Of a stretch of DNA of 60,891 nt, positions 29,021 through 36,698 are shown piece by piece; position 1 is the stretch's first letter, and every line of letters begins with the position of its first letter. The DNA comes from Bacteroidales bacterium (lineage in GTDB: Bacteria; Bacteroidota; Bacteroidia; Bacteroidales; F082). The notes beneath the pieces were generated by a model. The model made no database searches, had not been told where the DNA came from, and saw nothing but the letters and a program-made list of their open reading frames with translations. Where the stretch lies: NCBI GenBank assembly GCA_016291135.1, contig JAEFAE010000012.1, positions 1 to 60,891 of the forward strand. The letters are read 5' to 3'. The position numbers and the translations under genes are program-made.

Positions 29021-30139
29021 TTATCTCAGGTTGAAGTGCAACAGAACCGGATAATGGTCCGATCCTCTGTAGCGCAGACGCTTGAACTGCATGGGCTGGA
29101 TCCGCTCGTTGCCCCAGACATAGTCGATGCGCAGCAGCGGCAGCTTGCCCGCGTATGTGTGGCCGATGCCGCGACCCGCCTCAACGAAACCGTCGGTGAA
29201 GCCGGCCTTCTCGATCTGATGATAGGTATAGGATAGCGGGGTGTCGTTGAAGTCGCCGCACAGCAGCAATGCCCTTCCGTCGTGCGGGAGGTCGGCAAGC
29301 AGCTGTTCGACTTGCCGGCTACGTTGCTGGTAAGCCTCCTTGAGTTTCGACACGATCGACTTGCCATATTCCTGCACCTGCTGCTTGGTGCTGCCCGGTT
29401 CGGACCAAACAGCCACCTCTTTCTTCGTCAGCTTGAACGAGGTCAGATGGATGCAGGCCACCAAGAACTTCCCTTTCGTACCCGCATCTACCTCAGCCAC
29501 AGCGCCATAGTCATTCTCTTCTCCAAAATGCGTCGTGTCTTTGACAGGGTGGATAGGATACCGGGAATAGATCACGTTACCGCCGAAATAGGCCTTGGTA
29601 TGGTAGTAATGGTAAGGCATATCGACCATCTCGCCAAACTGCCTGATGCATTCCTTACGGCTGGTCTTGGGGATGAAGTTATTGAATTCCTGAATACAGA
29701 GCACATCGGGATGATGCTCCCTGACCAGGTTGATGACGCCATTGGCGACATCGGCCAAACTCTTTTCTTCATCATATAGATCCTTGAAAATCTGTACGTT
29801 ATATGACATGACACGGAAATCGGCTCCAGACTGTGCCTTCCCGTTCGAGAACGAGCGTAAGATGCCTGGAACGGCAATAGCCAACGCCAACACCGCGATC
29901 CACACCTTACGGGACCAGAGCAAAAGCAGGAGGACAAAAACGACGGCATTGAAGGCCAGGATCTCCCAGAACGCCAATCCAAAGAAAGACGTCCAGACAA
30001 AGCGCTTCGGGTCGATGTAACCGCTCAGGGCACTCAAGGCCATGGCAATCAAACCCAAACAGGCCAACAGCGTCAGCAACCCGACCACCAGCCTGCCGAA
30101 GAAACCCCTCCGCTTCTTATTGTTTTCGTTTTCCATCAT
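29021..30139 (-). CDS. endonuclease/exonuclease/phosphatase (EEP) family membrane protein
   Basis: 372 residues. Three hydrophobic helices occupy residues 15-95 (for example LVVGLLTLLACLGLIAMAL), followed by an EEP domain facing the periplasm: VMSYNVQIF, CIQEFNNF (metal Glu), LLCGDFNDTP (Asp and Asn) and GSDHYPVLLHF (catalytic Asp-His). The family includes DNase I-like nucleases and phosphodiesterases; the substrate here is not evident. Two adjacent ATGs (30139 and 30136) are possible starts. It lies 4 nt behind the rhomboid gene in the same run. Confidence 0.85.
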   Translation of the reverse strand: MMENENNKKRRGFFGRLVVGLLTLLACLGLIAMALSALSGYIDPKRFVWTSFFGLAFWEILAFNAVVFVLLLLLWSRKVWIAVLALAIAVPGILRSFSNGKAQSGADFRVMSYNVQIFKDLYDEEKSLADVANGVINLVREHHPDVLCIQEFNNFIPKTSRKECIRQFGEMVDMPYHYYHTKAYFGGNVIYSRYPIHPVKDTTHFGEENDYGAVAEVDAGTKGKFLVACIHLTSFKLTKKEVAVWSEPGSTKQQVQEYGKSIVSKLKEAYQQRSRQVEQLLADLPHDGRALLLCGDFNDTPLSYTYHQIEKAGFTDGFVEAGRGIGHTYAGKLPLLRIDYVWGNERIQPMQFKRLRYRGSDHYPVLLHFNLR

Positions 30140-30143
30140 GCAC

Positions 30144-30836
30144 TCAATACAAGCGTCCTTTCCGCTTCCATACCAACAAGATGATCAAGCCCACCAACAT
30201 GCCGCCAAGATGGGCGAAATGGGCCACATGGTCGCCTGTGGAGAAGATCCCCGTAAGCAACTCGATGACCGCGTATCCGATGACGAACCATTTGGCCTTG
30301 ATGGGCACCAGGAAATACAAGTAGATCATCGAATTGGGAAACATCATGCCGAAGGCCAGCAACAGGCCGTAGATGGCACCCGAGGCGCCGACGGTGGTCA
30401 TGTAGTTGAGGTATTTCGACATGGGGATGATCTGACCGCCTCCCAGGTTGACATTCTGGTATTGCGACAAACTGGTGACGTATTCGATATACTGCACGCC
30501 CTCCTGCATCAGTCCGGCACCGAGTCCGCAAAGGATATAGAACAACAGGAATCGTTTCGGTCCCCAGATATTCTCCAGGGTGGCACCGAACATCCACAAG
30601 GCGAACATGTTGAAAAACAGGTGTGAGAAGTTGCCATGCATGAACATGTAGGTCAACAGCTGCCAAGGCCTGAAGTCGGAGGCCATGAAGAAATGCAGGC
30701 CGAGGGTGTTGCTCAAGTCGATGCCGAAACGGGCCAGGGCAAAGTCGGCCAAAAACAGGAGGGCGTTGATGATCAAAAGGTTCTTGACCACAACGGGCAA
30801 AAAGGAAAATCCGCTTGGACTATATTGGTTGTTCAT
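30144..30836 (-). CDS. rhomboid family intramembrane serine protease
   Basis: A 230-residue six-helix membrane protein. Catalytic Ser152 sits in TVGASGAIYG and His209 in HFAHLGGMLVG, with the L1-loop WR-like segment replaced by FRPWQLLTYMFMHGNFSHLFFNM, as usual in this family. Rhomboids cut transmembrane helices of client proteins. Its ATG overlaps the mutL stop (30833-30836, ATGA), so translation is coupled to mutL. Confidence 0.92.
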   Translation of the reverse strand: MNNQYSPSGFSFLPVVVKNLLIINALLFLADFALARFGIDLSNTLGLHFFMASDFRPWQLLTYMFMHGNFSHLFFNMFALWMFGATLENIWGPKRFLLFYILCGLGAGLMQEGVQYIEYVTSLSQYQNVNLGGGQIIPMSKYLNYMTTVGASGAIYGLLLAFGMMFPNSMIYLYFLVPIKAKWFVIGYAVIELLTGIFSTGDHVAHFAHLGGMLVGLIILLVWKRKGRLY

Positions 30837-32713
30837 CCGTTGTTCAATTGTTCAGTTAATGAGTCGAGGGTGATAAGGGTATAGATTTTCTTTCCATCGG
30901 GTGCCACCTCGGCCACGGCACAGCCAAACAGCTGGTCGGCGAGGTTCTGCATCTCTTTTTCATGAAGGGGCGTCTTGGCCTTGACGGCCAACTGGGCTGC
31001 CATGGTCTTGGCGATGCCCAGCTTGCGGTCGCGTTGCACGTCGGCATGGTGGGTCTTGAAATGATCCAACATGGTCTCCAGCAAGGCTACGGGATTGGCC
31101 TCCCCAAGGTCGGCCGGCGTGCCGTTGATGACAAAAGTGGTCGGGTTGACCTGCTCGAGGACAAACCCCACCTGCTGCAGCTCGGGCATCACCTCACGCA
31201 GCAGCGAGGCATCATTGACATTCAAGGTGAACGGCTGAGGAAAGAGCTCCTGTTGCGATTGCACCTCGGCGTGCTCCATCTCCCGAAGGAACTTCTCGTA
31301 TAAGATCCGGTAATGCGCCAGGTGCTGGTCGATGACCAACAGGCCCGACTTCATCGTGGTGACGATATAGGACTGGTTCAGCTGGATATAGTGCGGCGAC
31401 GGAGCCGGTTCGTTGAAAACAACCGCCCCTTCTCCGTCTCTTGTGGCCATGGAGGCTACAGGATCTGTCTCTGAAGGGAGGTCGGTACGTTCCCCATAGA
31501 GTTGGCGCCAGTCGCCGGGGACAGGCTTCTTGGCAAAAGGATCGAAACCACCGAAGGACCGTGGCATCGGCTCCCGCGAGGAGGACTCCCGCTGTTGGCG
31601 GAAGGGATTGTACGAGGGATCGATGGGGATGGACGGCTGTACGATGGGGTTCGACGACTTGACCACCTCACCGAAGTCGATGTTGAGGTTGGAAGGCTCG
31701 TCGAAATCGATCAAGGGCGAGAGGTTGTGTTGTCCGATGGCCTTGCGTACCGCCGCATGGAGGATGGCATACACCAGCTTGACATCGAGGAAACTGACCT
31801 CCGTCTTGGTGGGATGGATGTTGACGTCGATATCGGCAGGATCGACCTCGATGTTCAGGAAATAGCCCGGGAAGCTCTCCTTAGGGATCATCTCCATGAA
31901 AGCATTCTCGATGGCGTGATGCAGGTAGGGATGCTTGACATAACGCTTGTTGACGAAGAAATACTGCTCGCCGCGGGTCTTCTTGGCATACTCCGCCTTG
32001 ACGATGTAGCCGTTGATGCGGACCCGGTCGGTATCCTGATGGACCGGAAGCAGTTTCTCGTCGTAGCCGTTGCCAAAGAGGCCGAGGATGCGTTGCTTGA
32101 GATTGCCGGGATAGAGGTGGTAGAGCTCCTTGCCGTCGCTGACGAGGGTGAAGCCGATTTCCGGGTTCACCAGCGACACCCGGGTGAACTCCTCCACCAC
32201 ATGACGCATCTCGGCAACCGACGACTTCAGGAAGTTGCGCCTGGCCGGGACGTTGAAAAACAGGTTCTTGACGGTAAAGGAGGTACCCGCCGCCATCGGC
32301 GTCGGGACCTGTTCCTTGATGGCACCGCCCTCGTTGACCACCTTCACCCCCACCTCGTCTTCGGGACGGCGGGTCTTGAGCTCCACCTGGGCGATGGCCG
32401 CGATGCTGGCCAGCGCCTCGCCGCGGAAGCCCATGGTGTGGAGGGCGAAGAGGTCTTCCGCCCTACTGATCTTGGAGGTGGCGTGACGCTCGAAACAGCG
32501 TTGGGCGTCCGCCTCCGACATGCCGCAGCCGTTGTCGCTGACCATGATCATGGCCTTGCCTGCGTCTTTCACCACCAGGTCGATCTGGGTGGCACCGGCA
32601 TCCAAGGCATTCTCCATCAGCTCCTTGACCGCAGAGGCAGGCCGTTGGATGACCTCGCCCGCCGCGATCTGGTTGGCTACGTTTTCAGGAAGTATCTTAA
32701 TGACATCCAGCAT
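30833..32713 (-). CDS. mutL: DNA mismatch repair protein MutL
   Basis: A 626-residue GHKL ATPase. The N-terminal motifs are complete: ELMENALDAGAT (Mg-binding Asn), SDNGCGM and GFRGEALAS. The central linker (about residues 340-430) is Ser/Pro-rich. The C-terminal dimerisation domain has LLVIDQHLAHYRILYE, which departs from the nuclease motif DQHA(x)2E(x)4E: the Ala is Leu and the first Glu is Tyr. The C-P-H-G-R-P motif of nuclease MutLs is not visible near the end. It may therefore be a non-cleaving or divergent MutL. Confidence 0.95.
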   Translation of the reverse strand: MLDVIKILPENVANQIAAGEVIQRPASAVKELMENALDAGATQIDLVVKDAGKAMIMVSDNGCGMSEADAQRCFERHATSKISRAEDLFALHTMGFRGEALASIAAIAQVELKTRRPEDEVGVKVVNEGGAIKEQVPTPMAAGTSFTVKNLFFNVPARRNFLKSSVAEMRHVVEEFTRVSLVNPEIGFTLVSDGKELYHLYPGNLKQRILGLFGNGYDEKLLPVHQDTDRVRINGYIVKAEYAKKTRGEQYFFVNKRYVKHPYLHHAIENAFMEMIPKESFPGYFLNIEVDPADIDVNIHPTKTEVSFLDVKLVYAILHAAVRKAIGQHNLSPLIDFDEPSNLNIDFGEVVKSSNPIVQPSIPIDPSYNPFRQQRESSSREPMPRSFGGFDPFAKKPVPGDWRQLYGERTDLPSETDPVASMATRDGEGAVVFNEPAPSPHYIQLNQSYIVTTMKSGLLVIDQHLAHYRILYEKFLREMEHAEVQSQQELFPQPFTLNVNDASLLREVMPELQQVGFVLEQVNPTTFVINGTPADLGEANPVALLETMLDHFKTHHADVQRDRKLGIAKTMAAQLAVKAKTPLHEKEMQNLADQLFGCAVAEVAPDGKKIYTLITLDSLTEQLNNG

Positions 32714-32723
32714 GTTAAAGGCA

Positions 32724-33032
32724 TTATTTTCCCATCAGGCCGGAGACGATGTTGGTCAGGACCGGCGTGCAGAAAAGGTAATAGAAGGCGACACCCACCA
32801 CCGCGACGATGATCACGATGCGCACCGTCTTGGCACGGCGCTCGCTGGGGTCTTCCTTGTCTTTGTCGACACCCCATTTCTTGCGCATCTCGAGACGCAG
32901 CTGCTCCTCGTGACTCAAGTTGGAAGGAAGTCCTGCTTCGGCCTTTTTCTTCTCCCATTCTTCCTTCTGCGGGTCATAGTACCTGGGGACGTAATTGAAC
33001 CCCCTCGGCTTGTGTTTGTAAAAGAATCCCAT
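32724..33032 (-). CDS. small single-helix membrane protein, conserved in Bacteroidetes
   Basis: A 102-residue protein. The N-terminal 65 residues are charged and cytoplasmic (FFYKHKPRGFNYVPRYYDP, then a helical EEWEKKKAEAG segment); residues 72-90 form one membrane helix (VRIVIIVAVVGVAFYYLF). I recognise the pattern as a conserved Bacteroidetes protein without known function. It is the first gene of the leftward mutL run, 10 nt before mutL, with its own -7 box. Confidence 0.65.
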   Translation of the reverse strand: MGFFYKHKPRGFNYVPRYYDPQKEEWEKKKAEAGLPSNLSHEEQLRLEMRKKWGVDKDKEDPSERRAKTVRIVIIVAVVGVAFYYLFCTPVLTNIVSGLMGK

Positions 33033-33054
33033 TTTTCACCTTTTTAATCGTGTG

Positions 33055-33062
33055 CAAAATTA
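33055..33062 (-). promoter_or_regulatory. -7 box (TAATTTTG) for the leftward mutL run
   Basis: Leftward TAATTTTG at 33062-33055, 22 nt before the start at 33032. It is divergent from the importer promoter at 33094. Confidence 0.6.
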
Positions 33063-33093
33063 CTTATTTTTTTTCAATCTCGCAATTAAAGAC

Positions 33094-33111
33094 TATCTTT
33101 GCAGCCAGATG
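33094..33111 (+). promoter_or_regulatory. -7 box (TATCTTTG) 7 nt before the importer start codon
   Basis: TATCTTTG at 33094-33101 with ATG at 33109. As with msrC, the expected transcription start falls on or next to the start codon. Confidence 0.55.
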
Positions 33112-34149
33112 AACGAAAGAACACAACGTCCCGCCTGGCTTGCCACCCTGATCATCCTGTTGGTCGGGGTGTTGCTCTTTGCCCTGAACCTGACGGTAGG
33201 CAGTGTCACCGTCCCCCTGAAGGAATGCTGGCAAGTGCTGTGCGGCCAAGGCGACGAGACCGCCCGCACCATCCTGTTGGACTACCGCCTGCCCCAGGCG
33301 GTGACCGCCCTATTCGCCGGCATCGGCCTCTCGGTGTCGGGCCTGCTGATGCAGACCCTGTTCCGCAACCCCCTGGCCGACCCGTCGATCCTCGGCATCT
33401 CGAGCGGCGCCAGCCTCGGCGTGGCCCTGGTGGTGCTGCTGACGGGACATCTCAGCGGCATGGCGGTGAGCACCCTGCCCGGTTGGACGACCATCGGCGT
33501 CACCCTGGCCGCCTTTGCAGGCGCCTTCCTGGTGCTGCTGCTCATCTTGGCGCTCAGCACGCGGCTGAAGAGCATGGTGAGCCTGATCCTGGTAGGCATC
33601 ATGATTGCCTACATCGCCGGCTCGGTGACCGACGTGCTGAAGTTCTTCAGCCAAAAAGAGGACGTCCACACCTTCGTAATCTGGGGCTTCGGCAGCTTCT
33701 CCAACGTGGGAAAGGCACAACTGGCGTATCTGGCAGGCACCGTCCTGTCGGGCACCGTGCTGGCCTTTTTCTTGTCTAAGACGCTGAACCTCTTCCTCTT
33801 AGGCGACCGTTACGCCGAGAACCTCGGCCTCAACCTCCGTCGGGCCAGCCTGCTGACCATCTTGGTATCGGGATTCCTGATGGCCGTCATCACGGCCTTC
33901 TGCGGACCCATCGCCTTCATCGGTCTGGCAGTGCCGCACCTGGCACGTTTCACCTACCATACCAGCAACCACTTTGTGTTGACGCCTGCCACGGCGGTCC
34001 TCGGCATGGACCTCGCCCTGCTCTGCAACCTCATCGCCCGACTGCCGGGATTCGATGGCAACCTGCCCATCAACTCGGTGACCGCCCTCATCGGCGCCCC
34101 CATCGTCATCTACGTCATCTTCCATCGTCAAAAGGTCTTGTCGAAATGA
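33109..34149 (+). CDS. FecCD-family ABC importer permease (iron-siderophore/cobalamin type)
   Basis: About 346 residues from ATG 33109 (MNERTQRPAWLATLIILL); the frame is open from 33052, but the -7 box lies in that part. It has about ten membrane helices and the FecCD signatures LDYRLPQAVTALFAGIGLSVSG, RNPLADPSILGISSGASLG and CGPIAFIGLAVPHLAR. Such permeases take up ferric siderophores, haem or B12 across the inner membrane. The ATPase gene overlaps its stop by ATGA. No periplasmic binding protein gene is adjacent, so that part must be elsewhere. Confidence 0.9.
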   Translation: MNERTQRPAWLATLIILLVGVLLFALNLTVGSVTVPLKECWQVLCGQGDETARTILLDYRLPQAVTALFAGIGLSVSGLLMQTLFRNPLADPSILGISSGASLGVALVVLLTGHLSGMAVSTLPGWTTIGVTLAAFAGAFLVLLLILALSTRLKSMVSLILVGIMIAYIAGSVTDVLKFFSQKEDVHTFVIWGFGSFSNVGKAQLAYLAGTVLSGTVLAFFLSKTLNLFLLGDRYAENLGLNLRRASLLTILVSGFLMAVITAFCGPIAFIGLAVPHLARFTYHTSNHFVLTPATAVLGMDLALLCNLIARLPGFDGNLPINSVTALIGAPIVIYVIFHRQKVLSK

Positions 34150-34907
34150 AAGAAGTGCTGAGAACCAACGGATTAAAGATTGGATACAAGGGGAAGGCCC
34201 TGTTTCCCGCCATCGACGTGACGCTCCACGAAGGCGACCACGTGGCCCTCGTTGGCGCCAACGGAAGCGGCAAGACCACGCTGTTCAAGACCCTCACCGG
34301 CAACCTGGCCCCTGTCGAGGGGAGCATCACCCTCTGCGGAAAGCCGCTGGGATCGTACAAGCCCCTGGAACGCGCCAAGCTGTTCAGCCTGGTGCTCACC
34401 GAGAAGCCCGACGACCTCTTCCTGAAGGTGTTCGACATCGTCGCTTCGGGGCGTTATCCCCACTCCGGGCTGTTGGCCAGGCTTGATGCAGCGGACATGG
34501 ATTTTATTAAAGAAAAGCTTCAAATAACGGGTGTCAGCCATCTCATCGACAGGGATTTCGTATCGTTGAGCGATGGCGAGAAACAAAAGGTCATGATTGC
34601 CAAGGCATTGGTGCAGGACACCCCCATCATCTATATGGACGAGCCCACTGCCTTCCTGGACTATCCCAGCAAGGTGGAGCTGATGAAACTCATCGCCCGG
34701 CTCGCCGTGGAGGAGCACAAGACCATCCTCTACAGTTCGCACGACCTGGAGCTCTTGATGAAACACGCCTCCACCCTTTGGGTCGTAGCCAAGGGGAAGC
34801 CCCTGGTGGCGGGCGGTCCCCAGCACATTGAACTGGATGTGGAGGATTATCTCGGGTTAAGAAAACAGGGGGCCGAAGACAACACCCAACACGACCGCAC
34901 CCCATAG
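34146..34907 (+). CDS. FecE-type ABC importer ATPase
   Basis: A 253-residue ABC ATPase pairing with the FecCD permease. Walker A is VGANGSGKTTLF, the signature is the weak form SLSDGEKQKVMIAKAL, Walker B is IIYMDEPTAFLD, and the switch His is YSSHDLEL. The C-terminus is odd: the last codons (DRTP) and the TAG stop lie inside a dispersed hairpin element (CCCCATAGGGG), so the reading frame ends in repeat DNA. Substrate is not predictable beyond metal chelate or cobalamin. Confidence 0.9.
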   Translation: MKEVLRTNGLKIGYKGKALFPAIDVTLHEGDHVALVGANGSGKTTLFKTLTGNLAPVEGSITLCGKPLGSYKPLERAKLFSLVLTEKPDDLFLKVFDIVASGRYPHSGLLARLDAADMDFIKEKLQITGVSHLIDRDFVSLSDGEKQKVMIAKALVQDTPIIYMDEPTAFLDYPSKVELMKLIARLAVEEHKTILYSSHDLELLMKHASTLWVVAKGKPLVAGGPQHIELDVEDYLGLRKQGAEDNTQHDRTP

Positions 34908-35031
34908 GGGTGCCCTGTCGGTAACCACGGGGTTGACCATCGGGAAACCCCTGGGACATAAAACGTTAGGGGCCAACCCCGCAGGGGTTGCCTAACAACA
35001 AACCACGGGGTTGACCATCGGAAAACCCCTA
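34897..35031. repeat. dispersed two-hairpin elements (locus C)
   Basis: GCACCCCATAGGGGTGC (34897-34913) is followed by CCTGTCGGTAACC and a looser palindrome GGGGTT/AACCCC (34929-34934 with 34946-34951). A second unit has nested stems GTTAGG/CCTAAC (34965-34970, 34991-34996) and CAACCCC/GGGGTTG (34974-34990). A partial third copy of the CACGGGGTTGACCATCGG block follows at about 35004-35031. It fills the gap between the importer ATPase and the amidohydrolase. Confidence 0.8.
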
Positions 35032-35044
35032 AAAAAGGAGAGAA

Positions 35045-36658
35045 ATGAAAAACATTGGATTGACATTGATATTGTTATTGGTTATGGCATCCTGCACGCA
35101 AAAAACCGCGGTGGACCTCATCGTCCACAACGCCAACATCTATACCGTAGACGCCGCATTCAGCAAGGCGGAAGCCTTTGCCGTGAAAGACGGCAAGTTC
35201 GTCGCCGTAGGCAGCGAAAACGACATCCTGGGCCTGTACACCGCGCCCGAAGTCATCGACGCCCAAGGCCAGGCCGTGTATCCCGGCTTCATGGACGGCC
35301 ACAGCCATTTCTCCGGCTATGGCGAGAACCTCGTACGCTGGGCCGACCTCAAGGACAGCCGGTCCTACGAGGAGGTCATCGAGCGACTTCGCGTCCACGA
35401 CAGCCTCTACCCTGCCGAATGGCTTTTGGGACGCGGTTGGGACCAGAACCTGTGGGAGCCTGCCGAGTTCCCAGACAACCAGCGTCTGGCCGAAGCCTTC
35501 CCGGGCAGAAAGGTGCTGTTGACCAGGGTGGATGGTCATGCCGTGCTTGTCTCCCAAGAAGTACTGGAACAGGCCGGCATCGATGCCCACTGGCACCAAG
35601 ACGGCGGCATGGCCTTGGTGAAAGACGGTCGCTGCACCGGCGTATTGCTCGACAACACCGCCGACGTGGCCAAGGCCTTGGTCCCACCCATGGACAGGGA
35701 ACAACGCATCCAGGCCCTCCTGAAAGCCCAGGAAAACTGCTTAAATGCCGGTCTCACCAGTGTCACCGACGCCGGATTGGACATCGAAACCATCCATTTA
35801 ATCGACAGCCTTCAAGAAGCTGGTTTACTGAAGATTCATGTCAACGCCTGGATCAACCCCGATGACGAAACGATGGATCATTTCATGGGACAAGGAATCA
35901 TCGACAAGGACCGCCTCACCGTCCGCGGCGTGAAGATCTACGCCGACGGGGCGTTGGGTTCGCGCGGCGCCAAGCTCCTGGAGCCCTACAGCGATGCGCC
36001 CGAGACCAGCGGGTTGATCCTCGAAAGTGACGAATTCTACCGCCACGTCTGCCAGAAGGCCTTGAACAACGGCTATCAGGTGTGTTGCCACGCCATCGGC
36101 GATGGCGGCGCCCATCATATCCTGGATATCTACTCCGAATACCTCAAAGGCCCAAACGACCTCCGTTGGCGTATCGAGCACGCCCAGACCATCGCTGAAG
36201 AAGACTTTGCTCGGTTTGGGCAATATAAGGTCATCCCCTCGGTGCAGACCACCCACTGCACCTCCGACATGGACTGGGCCGAAGAACGCCTGGGAGCAAC
36301 ACGTATCAAGAACGCCTACGCCTACCAACGGCTCCTGCAACAGAACGGGTGGCTCGTCAACGGCACCGACTTCCCCATCGAGGACATCAGCCCGATCTAC
36401 ACCTTCTACGCCGCTGTCGCACGAAAACACCTCGACGGCACCCCTGCCGAAGGCTTCCAGATGGAAAACGCCCTCACCCGTGAACAGGCCCTGCGTTCCA
36501 TCACGATCTGGGTGGCCAAGGGCTGTTTCCTCGAAGACCGCAAAGGCAGCATCGAAGTCGGTAAAGACGCTGACTTCGTGATGCTTGACAGAGACATCAT
36601 GACCGTGGATGCGTCGGAGCTTCCCCAAGCAAAAGGCGTCATGACACACGTCCACTAA
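35045..36658 (+). CDS. amidohydrolase family 3 (YtcJ-like) lipoprotein
   Basis: 537 residues with a lipoprotein signal (LTLILLLVMASC, Cys17). The metal-dependent TIM-barrel hydrolase features are MDGHSHFSGYG (HxH), KIYADGALGSRGA (bridging Lys), CHAIGDGGAHHIL, RIEHAQTI and GTDFPIED (catalytic Asp); the flanking beta-sandwich is formed by both termini (IVHNANIYTVDA and VGKDADFVMLDRDIM). The family hydrolyses amide bonds of mostly unknown small molecules. It is lipid-anchored and periplasmic or outer-membrane located. Confidence 0.88.
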   Translation: MKNIGLTLILLLVMASCTQKTAVDLIVHNANIYTVDAAFSKAEAFAVKDGKFVAVGSENDILGLYTAPEVIDAQGQAVYPGFMDGHSHFSGYGENLVRWADLKDSRSYEEVIERLRVHDSLYPAEWLLGRGWDQNLWEPAEFPDNQRLAEAFPGRKVLLTRVDGHAVLVSQEVLEQAGIDAHWHQDGGMALVKDGRCTGVLLDNTADVAKALVPPMDREQRIQALLKAQENCLNAGLTSVTDAGLDIETIHLIDSLQEAGLLKIHVNAWINPDDETMDHFMGQGIIDKDRLTVRGVKIYADGALGSRGAKLLEPYSDAPETSGLILESDEFYRHVCQKALNNGYQVCCHAIGDGGAHHILDIYSEYLKGPNDLRWRIEHAQTIAEEDFARFGQYKVIPSVQTTHCTSDMDWAEERLGATRIKNAYAYQRLLQQNGWLVNGTDFPIEDISPIYTFYAAVARKHLDGTPAEGFQMENALTREQALRSITIWVAKGCFLEDRKGSIEVGKDADFVMLDRDIMTVDASELPQAKGVMTHVH

Positions 36659-36698
36659 ACCGGAAACCCTCTCTTTTGATTTCGTAAAGACCTCATCC

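Noticed and set aside
27133..29034. 633-codon rightward open frame opposite uvrB
   Set aside because: Low-complexity Gly/Val/Asp-rich translation with no family similarity, antisense to a complete uvrB. High GC at third positions creates such shadows.
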